64,000 nt of DNA, from NCBI GenBank assembly GCA_963969595.1, contig OZ018416.1:436501-500500 (forward strand), given 5' to 3'. The notes beneath the pieces were generated by a model. That model saw nothing but the letters and a program-made list of their open reading frames with translations. It was not told the DNA's origin and made no database searches. Positions 31,879 through 42,956 of the stretch are shown here, piece after piece (the first letter of the stretch is position 1; every line of letters starts with the position of its first letter). Source of the stretch: Neckera pumila. Lineage: Eukaryota; Streptophyta; Bryopsida; Hypnales; Neckeraceae. The position numbers and the translations under genes are program-made.

Positions 31879-34173
31879 ATGGGGAATCCAGGGGAGAGCG
31901 CTGCTGGGGCGTACGTGCCGAAGAACATTCTGATTACGGGCGCCGCGGGTTTCATCGCCTCCCATGTGGCCAATCGTCTGATCCGCAACTACCCGCATTA
32001 CAAGATCGTGGTGTTGGACAAGCTGGACTATTGCTCGAATTTGAAGAACCTGTTCCCGTCGAAAGCCTCGAAGAATTTCAAGTTCGTCAAGGGTGACATC
32101 GCGAGCGCTGATCTGGTGAACTACCTGCTCATCACAGAGGGCATTGACACTATCATGCACTTCGCGGCGCAGACGCACGTAGACAACTCGTTCGGCAACA
32201 GCTTCGAGTTCACCAAAAACAACATCTACGGGACGCACGTGCTGCTAGAGGCTTGCAAGGTCACGGGGCAGATCAAGCGCTTCATCCACGTCTCTACTGA
32301 TGAAGTCTACGGGGAGACTGAAGCGGAGGCTATTGTTGGGAACCACGAAGCCTCGCAGCTTCTCCCCACGAATCCTTACTCGGCGACAAAAGCTGGCGCA
32401 GAGATGCTGGTGATGGCTTACGGACGCTCATATGGGCTGCCCTGCATCACCACACGGGGCAACAACGTCTACGGCCCCAACCAGTTCCCTGAGAAGCTGA
32501 TCCCGAAGTTCATTCTCTTGGCAATGCAAGGGAAGCCGCTACCCATTCACGGCGACGGATCTAACGTCCGAAGCTACTTGTACTGCGAGGATGTCGCGGA
32601 GGCCTTTGAGTGCGTCCTGCACCAGGGCGTGGTGGGGCATGTGTACAACATCGGCACGAAGAAGGAGCGCCGCGTAATCGATGTGGCGAAAGACATCTGC
32701 GAGCTTTTCAACCTGGATTACAAGAAGTCGATCAAGATGGTGGACAACCGGCCGTTTAACGACCAACGCTACTTCCTTGACGACAAGAAGCTGATTGATT
32801 TGGGGTGGCAGGAGCGAACTTCCTGGGTGGATGGGTTGCAGAAGACCAAGGACTGGTACACGAGCCACCCTGACTGGTGGGGCGATGTCTCTGGCGCGCT
32901 TGTGCCTCATCCCCGAGCGCTCACCATGCCAGGAGTGGAGAAGCTGGCGGAGATGCAGCGCGGCGAGCAACTCGAGATGGCAACTGTGGCCAAGCCCGTG
33001 GCTACGAATGGCCATGCCGCCCAAGGCTTGTTGAACGGGATCGTGGAGAAAGTGGTGTCGCCCTTGCAGAAGCAAGATCCGAGCTACAAGTTTCTGATCT
33101 ATGGGCGGACGGGATGGCTCGGGGGACTGCTGGGGAAGATGTGTGAAAAGCAGGGTATTGCCTATGAGTATGGCTCCGGGCGCTTGGAGAATCGAAGCTC
33201 TCTGGAGGCAGACCTTTCTGCTGTGAAGCCTACGCATGTGTTTAACGCCGCGGGTGTGACGGGCCGGCCCAATGTGGACTGGTGCGAGAGCCACAAGGTG
33301 GAGACCATCCGGGCCAATGTGGTGGGCACGCTCACGCTGGCGGATGTGTGCAAAGAGAAGGGACTCGTGTTGATCAATTACGCCACGGGATGCATCTTTG
33401 AGTACGACGAGAAGCACCAGTTGGGGAGCGGCGTGGGCTTCAAGGAGGAAGACATTCCCAACTTCGCTGGCTCTTACTACTCCAAGACCAAGGCCATGGT
33501 ACATTCCCATTGCCACAATGTGACTCTTCTCCAATAATTCCAGCGTGTTTGTTTTGGCAGGGATTTCTACTTGCTGATGGGGTGTGAGTTTCTGCCGGTT
33601 GAGGATTGTTGCAGGCTTGGGCTCTTTGGATTTCCAGCTTTTGGGTTTGGATGGTGGTGATGTCTGTAGTGGCGTTTATTTGGATGTGCTGCTGATGGAT
33701 GTGCGTTTGTGCAGGTTGAGGATTTGTTGAAGGAGCTCGATAATGTGTGCACGCTGCGCGTGCGGATGCCGATCTCGTCCGACTTGCAGAACCCCCGCAA
33801 CTTCATCTCCAAGATCGTGAGGTACCAAAAGATTGTGAACATTCCGAACAGCATGACGATTCTCGATGAGCTTCTGCCGATCTCCATCGAGATGGGGAAG
33901 CGGAACTTGACGGGCATCTGGAACTTCACCAACCCGGGGGTGGTGAGTCATAACGAGATCATGGAGATGTACAAGGAGTACATCGACCCGGAGCTTTCGT
34001 GGGTGAACTTCACGCTGGAGGAGCAAGCCAAGGTGATTGTGGCAGCCCGGAGCAACAATGAGATGGATGCGTCCAAGCTGGCCAAGGAGTTTCCGGAGAT
34101 GTTGGGCATCAAGGAGTCGTTGAAGAAGTTCGTGTTTGAGCCCAACAGGAAGACTGTTGCCAGCAAGAAGTAG
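31879..34173 (+). CDS. RHM: UDP-rhamnose synthase (trifunctional RHM)
   Basis: Converts UDP-glucose to UDP-L-rhamnose in the cytosol, for pectin (RG-I) and rhamnosylated metabolites. Exons 31,879-33,498 and 33,715-34,173 (phase 0, GT-AG intron of 216 nt) give 692 residues. The N-terminal half is the 4,6-dehydratase: NAD-binding GAAGFIA at 21-27, the T140-D141-E142 catalytic motif in STDEVYG, and YSATK at 167-171. A linker at about 340-400 leads to the C-terminal 3,5-epimerase/4-keto-reductase: GRTGWLG at 409-415, the GVTGRPNVDWCE block, and YSKTK at 534-538. The ATG at 31,879 was chosen because the upstream in-frame GTG is not a eukaryotic start and relatives begin similarly (YxPKNILITG). All key residues are present. 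The coding intron falls right after the second YxxxK, within the reductase domain. The linker looks slightly longer than in angiosperm proteins (about 670 residues). Confidence 0.97.
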
Positions 34174-34392
34174 AGGGCTCACTCCTGTTCCTGATCTCAT
34201 TTATTCTCATCGCAGCCTATGGTGAGCAGTGTAGGAGTAGCAAGCATTCTTCAAGGTAATTCACACATTCTGTGCCAGTACTCTTATAGGTAGCCATGCC
34301 GGAGGACTGTAGGCAGTGTTCTCCTAGCACAGCGTTCTGAAATCCTATGTTATAGCTGCAGTGCAATTTTGCTTGGGGTAGGCGATTCTTTA

Positions 34393-34398
34393 AATAAA
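34393..34398 (+). terminator. Poly(A) signal of the UDP-rhamnose synthase gene
   Basis: AATAAA about 220 nt after the stop codon, in a T-rich setting, is the best candidate for the near-upstream polyadenylation element of the transcript. Plant signals are loose, so this is tentative. Confidence 0.45.
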
Positions 34399-34399
34399 A

Positions 34400-35802
34400 G
34401 CTTCGTATCTGTAAAGGCCTATTTCAGCATTAAGCATTTTGGACATGAACGTTCTAAAGCTTGCCTTTGCATGTGCTTAGAATGGCGGGCTGCCTGACTC
34501 GATTTTTTTCCACTTTTACAAAATCTCGTGTGTACCGGCAGTCTTATCTACCAAAGGACATTGAATCTTTATGTCTACATCGTACCGCAAACATGTCTTC
34601 ACCGTGACAAATCAAAGTTTAACGAAAAAATGTAGCGCGAGATGTGAATGAGTTCATGAAAAGCCCACACTAGTGTTTGAGTTTTGGCGATGCGGCTTGC
34701 CGAGATGCTTGAAGTGCTGTGACTTCAGAGTGAACTGTGATTGATAGAATGTTCCTTGATGCTTTTGAGATCACAGGGTGGACAGAAATCAAGGTGAAGC
34801 TTGCGCACAATTAATGTTTATGGCTTCTCTGAAAGGATATCGTTGACAAATTTCAGGCATGAAAGTACATTCCGATCTCTTTAATCTGACTGCCTAGGGT
34901 CCCTCCCCATACCGGTAGCAGCCTTCGGGAAGTTTTTGGAGCTCCTTATCAAAATCTTCCGGTTCATTTCCTCTTGGATCAAATTCTTATTGGCCACTTT
35001 CCTTCAAATTCAAATTTGCAAAGGCTACATCCTCCTCTTTCAAAGACATGTTGGTTTTGAAACTAAACTCCAAATTTCATCACACCCTTGGCAAGATTTG
35101 AACATGGCATAGTTGTTCACCAATTGTAGGCCAAGGATCTACCCAATTCATCTAAGACTGTGTTGAGTGATTTAGAGAGGGTTGCAAAACATCAAAAGAA
35201 TTTAGAGTTTGAAATTTTCACCTTCTTCAAGTACATCTTTAGCTACCCTTGCAAGGTACTTTTTTGGATTTGTAGACAAGTATTGAAACTTTGTGCCGTT
35301 CTTCCACAACTGAATGGCATTCACAAGTGTAGAATCAACTTCTTTCCAGCCCTTCCATAGAAACTCGCATGACACTTTCCAAATTCAAAGTTGTCATGCA
35401 ATTCTAGTTATTAATCTTTATTGAATTCTACATAGAAAATTCTTGTTCATGAGTAGCAATGCTCATGCATTGCTACTTCACTATCTCTGCAAAGGTCAAC
35501 AGATTAGGGTGCTTCAGTTTCAATGATGGCCCAAACGATGGGTTTTAGCTAATAGAAGCCTACAAGTCTCCAAATGTCCTCTCCATCCAGTTAGTGGACC
35601 CATGTATCTTGAAAGCAAAGAATTCTTGCTTACAAGTTGTAGAATCCACTAATGGAGGTAAGAATTTTCCTCCTATGCATTTATCTTGTGCATATTGTTG
35701 CAAAAGAATATCCAATTGCACAACACATTGAGAACTTAGTCCAATTTGCCTTTGAGGTATGTAAATAGGAATAAAAATTTTAAATGCATCAATCACATAA
35801 TT
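34400..35802. other. Gene-free stretch downstream of RHM
   Basis: No gene or paired termini were recognised. Composition changes from mixed near the RHM 3' end to AT-rich further on. Confidence 0.4.
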
Positions 35803-36065
35803 CATTAGAGGAGATTCAGGGGCCTTGGAGGGCCGTTTCAGGCTTGTTCTCCAATCTGGCCAGATTCAGTGAACAGCGGTATAGGTGTGTCAAAAAAAAA
35901 ATTCAAAAAAATCCAAAAAAAAAAATCTTTTTACCAAAATATCATTTTAAGCAAAAAAAAAAAATTTCAAAAATGACATGGCAGTTGTTGTGCTATGTTA
36001 GCCAGCTGCTGCAACTACGTTCCGACAACCTGGAAACACAGGGATGAGGTTCATCTCCCTGAGAG
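35803..36065 (-). mobile_element. CATTAG-type MITE (family 1), decayed copy
   Basis: It begins CATTAGAGGAGATTCAGGGG and is collinear, in reverse, with the copies at 25.05 and 27.7 kb ('ggccgtttcaggcttgttct', 'gctatgttagccagctgctg'). The far end is degraded and the boundary approximate. Confidence 0.6.
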
Positions 36066-36607
36066 GGAAGAGCCTATCATCTATAATAAAACCAATATAC
36101 ACTCTAAAGAGTCACATAATGTAGTCACTTAGAGAGTCAATAGATTTACGGTACCTATTTAGGGATTTCTAAGTACTATTTAATTCATTTTGGAAAATTT
36201 GAAGTGCTATTTTTTTGAAGATTTTTTGAACAAACGAGTTAAAGTATTCAGTATAGAATCAATATCAAGACATGTTTTTACAAGATATACTCTTTGAAGC
36301 CTCAAGAGCAATCATGTTAGTTCAATAACCTATACAATGGATAGAAGTCATGAAAAAGCTTGTATTTTTGAATTGGGCAATCATTCTGGCATATGCTTCT
36401 CTATGTCCCAAATCCAAGGCATTTTGATATGTCAAGCCACCATGTCTTCACAATACTTGTGAAGCAGTCACAAAAGACCTTAGAATTCCTTTTTCCATCT
36501 ACTATCAGTTATAAATCCTCAAGAAATAAGTGATAGCAAAGTTGCCTCTAAAAAAGTAACAAAAACAACCATCCTTGCAAGATCAAAATCTTGTATGAGC
36601 AATTTCA

Positions 36608-37526
36608 TTAACCCCTAAAGGACCAACATGTGTTTTTTAGCAACATAGAAATTTTGGGTAGGTACGTGTGACTAGAGATTTGCATATTTTGAGCTGAAAT
36701 TTTAATAGAAGGTGGGGACAAGGAATATCTTTCATATGCACAAAATTTCATGACATTTGGAAATATGAGTCAAAAGTTATTGCATGATATGTAGTTTGTT
36801 TCTAAACTTGGATAGTTTAGACAAGTAAAAAAAAATTACTTTTTTCAAAAATAAAATTTTGAAATTGGTTTACTAGATTTATATATACGTGGAAAGCTTT
36901 GAGTTATTCCATTTTGATCAATGAATCAAAAGTTATGAGGAGTTTTAGTTTGCGGGTAGTTATGCAATTCTCTACTCTAAAATAAACTTTGAAGTTGTTT
37001 ATTTTACTCAATTTTCAATATTTTTTGAAAAGAATAAAATCATAGGATGTAGATTGTTTATGATATCATTACAGCCATTGGAATTGGCATTTTTCAATTC
37101 CAAAACGAAATTCTCAACAATTTAGGATTTTGAATTATTCTCTATTTTTTTCTAGTTACTATTTTTTTCCTATATGTTGCACAATTCCAAATGATTTGAA
37201 GATTTTCAAGTATGTAGCAATCTTGCCTTGAAGAATGAATTTAAAGAAGCACAACCATTTTGAAATTCTTTTTATAATAATTTGACCTTGTGAAGTGTAG
37301 CTGCCCCCCCCAAAAGATTTTTGCCACTTCAAACGCTAATATCTTGCAATCTACTTGGTGGAAATTTCTGAAATTTTTTCCACATCTTTTAAAACCAGAG
37401 CACTACAATATCCTATGGTTATATGTGTCCAAATGTGAAGTTTTTCAAAAATTTGGAACTTGTACTAGAAATGGCAATTTTGGAGCATTTTTGGTGAGAA
37501 CATAGTCAAGGAACTTTAGGGGTTAA
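36608..37526 (+). mobile_element. Family A TTAA element, copy A2
   Basis: This is the best preserved family A copy. It has TTAACCCCTAAAGGACCAAC at the left and GGAACTTTAGGGGTTAA at the right, with TTAA at both edges, over 919 bp. The interior is collinear with A1. Family features include 'gaagtgtagctgcccc' and 'gctaatatcttgcaatctac'. There is no ORF of significance on either strand. Confidence 0.8.
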
Positions 37527-38166
37527 AATGGCGTTATTCTGTTACAATGGCACATATTTCAGTTTAGAACAGCCATTTTGTTATCTACACTTGTCTTACA
37601 TTCTAAAATTTACATTTGTTCTATATATCTAAAATCTATATCAATCCTAGATTTTTTGGCCAGCCGGTCTAAAATCTATATAGTTTCTAGGTGTGTGAAA
37701 TCTACATCAATCTTAGATGTCTGAAAATCAATACCTGTTTTAGATGTTCAGAGCGGGTGCTCTAAAAAAATGGCACAAGGAATATGGCACAAGGAAAATA
37801 TGGCACCAAGAATACCACCATTTTAATGAAATTGGCTATAAATACATCCACAAGAATCAAATTAAAGAGGGGGAAGTCTCCTCTATGAACTTTGAAGAGA
37901 GGAGCATGTTCCAAAATGCAATTGCAATGTTGAGCAAGAGAAAGCCAAGTGTGGTAGAGTGCAATAATGGAAGATAGGAGCGGTGAAGTGCAATGGGATA
38001 GGAGCATGGCTGGGCAAGAGCGGCAAGGAAGAAACAACATGCAAGCGATCCAGAAGCAGCGATATAGGAGTTGGCACAAAATTGCAGAAACTACAATTAG
38101 AAGGTGCAAAGAAACAAGTGCAGCTTTGGGTGACCTAATGCAAGCAAGGGCAAGCTATTTAGGAAA
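37527..38166. other. Spacer with degenerate repeats of 'aaatctatatcaatcctaga'
   Basis: From about 37,600 to 37,745 a degenerate unit ('ctaaaatctatatcaatcct') recurs several times. The rest has short frames without recognisable features. The interval is flanked closely by the family A and C elements. Confidence 0.45.
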
Positions 38167-39098
38167 TTAACCCCTAAAGAATTAAGTGTCCATTCAACGT
38201 ACGTAAGAAATCTCAGGTAGGTTCCTACAAAGTCATTTTTGGTCAGGTGTTCATGAAATTTTGAACACAATGTGTAAATATGTACCTTCTTGGTAAGAAA
38301 ATAATTTATTTTCTGATTCGGTGCTCGGATCAAAAGTTATGCTACCTTGAACTTTTAGGGCAGCTTGGGCAATTTGGAAATCTTTTGCAAAAAAACTCAT
38401 CAACCTTTGAAATTTGGCATGTATGTAACTAATAAATATGGCACACAAATTTTAGTTCTCAAATCACATTCTAAGAAGAGTCAAACTTTGTTAGCTATGT
38501 TGGGGCGGTTTCAAGAAAAAACATTTTCTTCTGACTTCAAGTCCTATTATTTTGCAATCTATGAAGTCAAAATTCTTGAAATTTTTTCCACATATTTCGA
38601 ATTTTTGTCTTTAACTTTTTGTTGTTCAGATTTCAAATAAAAAATTTCCTCATTACACAAGAAATCATAAAAAAATGACTAGTGTATTGTCAATTCACTT
38701 AACCTCTTTGCATTGCAGGGTGATTTAGTATAAGCTAGACATCTCAATTGCTTCTGAAATTTCTCAAGAGTGAAGCTAACAACATATACTTAAGAATGGT
38801 CAAAATCCTCATTCTTGTGTAGAACAAAAAATTTTACTCCATGAGGGCCCAAAGTTTGCTGACCTTGTTTTGCAGGAATGAAAAAAAGTTTTTTATCTCA
38901 CTTCAAATGTTATAATCTTTCAATCCACATAGTCAAATGGGCTGAAATGTTTTTCTCACTTGAATAAAATACTTTACTTCAATTTTATATGGTTGAAGTT
39001 TAAGAAACTGTTTCAAATTTTATTTTTGAATAACGTACCAAAAAATTGCAGTTTTTGACAATGTCTTTGAAAACCCCCTTTGGTCCTTTAGGGATTGG
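38167..39098 (+). mobile_element. Family C TTAA element, copy C3
   Basis: It starts TTAACCCCTAAAGAATTAAG and ends TTTGGTCCTTTAGGGATTGG, so the left TTAA is intact and the right one is mutated to TTGG. The interior defines family C ('gttcctacaaagtcattttt', 'tcacattctaagaagagtca', 'tccatgagggcccaaagttt') and is unlike families A and B. It is 932 bp long with no coding region. Confidence 0.75.
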
Positions 39099-40174
39099 CT
39101 AATTGGCAATCACAATTTGCATTGGCCAATGGCTAAAGTTTGACAATTTCAGTGAAAAATTTGGGCCTTGTGAAGGGCCGTGACTTTTGGCAGATGTGCA
39201 AATACAGTGCTAAAAAATAAAAAAATAATTTAAAAAAGTTGAGCGCTCACTGGCAAGATTCATTGTGAGACAGTTTGGGCTAATATTTGTTGCAATTGCA
39301 TATTCTCATGCAAGAAGGAGGCCCTCCCATGATCTGAAATTTTCTTTAATGTCATCAATGTGGCGACTAAATATCTAGCAATGATTTTATTACACTAGTT
39401 GGCTATTGGTCTTCTCAATTTTTAGTCTAAACAAAATTCTCCTTTTTCACACTCCAACCAATGATTTTTCCAAAAGCATTAACTAACAATGAATTTATGG
39501 TGGTCTTCCCAAATATTGTGACTGATATAGTTTGACTATCTAGGAACTACTATACGTGAGGGTCAAATTTGATAACGAAGTGCTAGAATACTTTACTTTA
39601 TAATGTTGAAAGGTATGAGTAGCTTGAAAACCATATTCTAGAATTTTGGCACTCTTGGCTTTTAAACTTCCTTTTTTTTATTACAACTATTTATGTTTTG
39701 ATTGCAGTTACTTTTTTTGTTTTCTTAATTAGTTTACTTTTAGTTGCTATGTCTTTTCTTCGTTAAATTATCTTTTCAAATTAATAATAACCATTGAATA
39801 AATGTCTTAAAGTTTTAGGCTTGGAAATGTTATTCCTTGAAATTTCTTACCAAATTTTAGAATATTTCAAGACAATGTGGAAGAAAAATGTTTGCTATAT
39901 TTTGGACATTTCTTCTATAATACTTCAAGACTTCATACATTTAAAAAAATATGTATTTTAGGTCTAAATCTAAACCTCACATAGATAGGCAAGTGTAAAC
40001 TTATCAATGAAAGTGTAAGGATGTAAATCTTTCTCGAATTGAATCCTCTTTTTATCTCAAAAGAAAACGAAAAAGTGTAACAAATGTATAGTTTCTCCGG
40101 AATGTTGTTTTAGAGATTAGATTCAAAAAAAAATTTAACCTGATTGTTTTTTTCCTAAAAAACTGATGGTCAAA
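39099..40174. other. AT-rich stretch, nothing recognised
   Basis: No gene, RNA or element boundaries were recognised. Confidence 0.4.
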
Positions 40175-40989
40175 TTAATCCTTAAAATCCCATTGTCTGT
40201 TGGATGGCAACTGAATGGATTTTGAGGAGGGTATTGTGGTCTCAATTTTTTCATGAATTTTTGAAACATTTTTTGGAGATAGAAAAATACATTAGCTTTT
40301 TAAAATATGATTTTTATTTGAATTTATATCCAAGAGAAAAAGTTATGCCACAATAAGCCCAAAACAAAACTTACAAGGCAACATAAAAAATCTGCAAAAA
40401 ATCAAAATAAAATCTTAAAATTTTGTTTCACATCAAAAGTATTTTTGTCTACTATATAGAAAAACTTTAATTAATTCTTTTGATGATAAAGTTTTGGACA
40501 ATCTTGTTTTTTAGGCAATCTAAGCACTTTCTTGAAAATATAAGTTACATGATCTATTTTTGAGCACAATTTTCACAATTTTTCAACAAAATTGGTTTAA
40601 CAAGTTTTAGTGTTGGGATTATTGTGTTTCAGTTCCATCTTAGACCTATTAATAGTTTACATTTTCTTGCAATTTTCTTAAAGAATGGAAACTAAATTTT
40701 TTAAATTTCAATATTAATAGTGCAAAAAGTTTAAGTTGAAAAGATTCAAAGCTTAAATCTAGTTAGGCAAGGTGCAAAAAAAACAATTTCCCTCACTTCA
40801 AATCCAAATATATTCCAATCCATGTGATTAAAGTTTTTTAAATTTCTTCCACACATTTTTATACTATTCTAGCGCAAGATACTTTAGTTAGATATGTGAA
40901 AAAACATATTTCTAAAGTTTTTTGTATTAGAATTGGTAGTTTTGAGTGGAATTTAATGATAAAAAGGCCTTGGGATTTTTAGGGATTAA
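40175..40989 (+). mobile_element. Family B TTAA element, uninterrupted copy B3
   Basis: It starts TTAATCCTTAAAATCCC and ends GGATTTTTAGGGATTAA, with TTAA at both edges and a length of 815 bp. It serves as the empty-site reference showing that the copy at 6.1-7.95 kb carries a family A insertion. In reverse its right part matches the left part of the copies at 44.9 and 59.8 kb. Confidence 0.75.
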
Positions 40990-41145
40990 ACCTCAAATGC
41001 GTACTACTCTTGTTTTTTAGAGCTTAATTGAGAGCTTCACAGGTAATCCAAATTTCGACCTTTGAATCAAGCCAATTTATAAAATTTATGAACATTATAA
41101 CTTCCACTATTCAAATAGTTCTAGCAGGGTTCTTTCATGGTAATA

Positions 41146-41452
41146 CATTAGGAAAAATTTCAGCCCTCTAGAAGGTCACAAGTTCTGCACCCGTCCAGTG
41201 CAATTATGGAAAAAAAAAAAAATTATTATTATTATTATTTTTTTTTACAGTTTTTTTACATTTCAAAAAATTGGGTGCTGACATGGCACTAGTAGTGCCA
41301 CATCAGATTTTTATTTTTTTAATATTTTTATCTCCAAAAACAAATATTTTTTTAAGAAAAAGTGTATTTTTATTCATTCTGAAATTGCACCAAAGGGGTC
41401 CCGTAAACCAATTCCTTAGCAGCCTTCTAGAGGGTTGAAATTTTTCCTAATG
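41146..41452. mobile_element. CATTAG-type MITE (family 2), copy B, with AATA flanks
   Basis: The ends CATTAGGAAAAATTTCAGCC and GGTTGAAATTTTTCCTAATG are inverse complements with few mismatches. The same tetranucleotide, AATA, lies on each side (41,142-41,145 and 41,453-41,456) and may be the target duplication. The centre is a near-perfect palindrome, GACATGGCACTAGTAGTGCC, shared with the 17.7-kb copy. Length is 307 bp with no ORF. Confidence 0.75.
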
Positions 41453-42807
41453 AATACTATCCTGTACACATTGAATTTTGAGTTTATGTGAAGTTGTGAA
41501 ATACAAACTTTGAGCCGTCTTGGAGTAAAACTTTTACTCTACACGAAATTGAACCTCTGCAGTCTACACCATTGAATATTACATCTTTTTAGATATACTC
41601 ATGCAAGATTTGAGAGCAAATAAGGGGGTTATCTTATTCTAAATCACCTTGCAATATGTGGAGAGCAAGAGAATTGGCAATACACTGTCTAGTTATTTTT
41701 GGATGATTTCTTGTGCAATGAGATTTTTCTTCTAAAAGTTTAAGAAAAATTTGCATATTGTTTCATGTTAGTTACATACTTAAATTAATTTTAGAAGTAG
41801 ACGAAGAGTTTGACAAAATCATGATTTTTCATTCAATCATTCTTTTTGGAGACTCCTTGATTGTGTTTGCACCAGATGGTGGTGGCCAAATTGCATCACC
41901 AAGGTATTACTGATTTTTCCAAAGACTGAAGATGATGCTTGATCCACACACCACAACATATGTTTTTCTAGTGTATCTAAAGTCTGCAGGCATGCAATCA
42001 GATCTAAATAGTCACCGAACGAAGAATGATCTGAGTTTCTTTGGTAATCAATGTGCCAACAGTACAAGATGATGACTTCAATTGCTTGACTTGTTCGATG
42101 TTTTCTATGAAAAGTTCCACATCGATGAATAATTTACCATTCCAGACGTGAGCTTAGTAGAGGTTTCTTCCGAATTATATGTGTTTCTTTTGACGCACAC
42201 TGTCTTTTATTTGCAAATGATTGAAGGTCGGAAGGACGCAAGGGAATCTCGGAATCCAAGATCGAGGAGGTCTTCTGTGTCATGCAGTACTACTGTGGGT
42301 CCGTAAAATTATAGGCAGCGCCTGTGGGGACGACGTCTGACAAGGTTGCCAAATCATTCCTCCGAGATGATGGCCTCTTGAGTTCTGGTGCAAGGAACTG
42401 CTGGCTGGCATGGGTCCACAACGACTTAATGGAGCACTTGTCTCTCCGTAGCCTTTAACAGTTGGCGTATGTTTTATGTTTACTGTACAAGTCGCTGTGA
42501 GGAAAGCACGGACAATATAATTAAGTAGAAGCAAGTTGGGTCGATCTATACTCTACCCTTGTCGGTAATGGAATGAATTCTTCATGCGGTCCTTTGTAGG
42601 TACCTTGGAGATCAATGATTCACACTTGTCTCAAAGGCTTATACAGTTCATTTTTGATAGAACACAGGTGGCCGGCAGAAGAAGAGCTCCACTCTGTTTT
42701 TAAGACCGCCCTGCGAATGAAGAATTCAAAAAATTGTTCTATAATTTCCCACTAGTCACGTTAATCGAAGTGGATGTGTACGGACTCCGTACAGCAGATG
42801 CAGTGGG
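41453..42807. other. Gene-free stretch of mixed composition
   Basis: From about 41,850 the base composition rises towards that of single-copy DNA, but no protein family, splice-supported gene or RNA was recognised. Confidence 0.35.
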
Positions 42808-42956
42808 ATTATTGCAATCTTCCAAACTCCTTAGAACTCAATCCCAGCGCGCGCACCGCATGATCCTAGCTGGTAGTCAAGTGAGATCTATGAATTCCAG
42901 GGACCAAGGATCATGCGGTGCGCAGGGATTGAGGAGTTTGGAAGATTGCAATAATC
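42808..42956. ncRNA. GC-rich hairpin, candidate small-RNA precursor or foldback
   Basis: The left arm 42,808-42,867 (GATTATTGCAATCTTCCAAA...GATCCT) pairs with the right arm 42,907-42,956 (AGGATCATGCGGTGCG...AATC). Pairing is almost complete; the left arm has a 7-nt and a smaller bulge. The loop is about 39 nt. Length and bulge pattern would suit a plant microRNA precursor or a small snap-back element. I do not recognise a known mature microRNA in it. The surroundings are GC-richer than the repeat-filled DNA and hold no ORF of note. Confidence 0.5.

Noticed and set aside
32539..33534. Antisense frame of 331 codons opposite the UDP-rhamnose synthase
   Set aside because: A GC-rich coding exon leaves long open frames on the other strand; the sense frame is a full match to a known enzyme.
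11448..34173. A cell-wall biosynthetic gene cluster joining the GT14 enzyme and UDP-rhamnose synthase
   Set aside because: They are about 18 kb apart, in opposite orientation, with only repeats between them; plant wall genes are generally not clustered.
42808..42956. Homology of the hairpin to the miR482/2118 family
   Set aside because: The similarity is loose and broken by the bulge; asserting the family would need small RNA data and targets.
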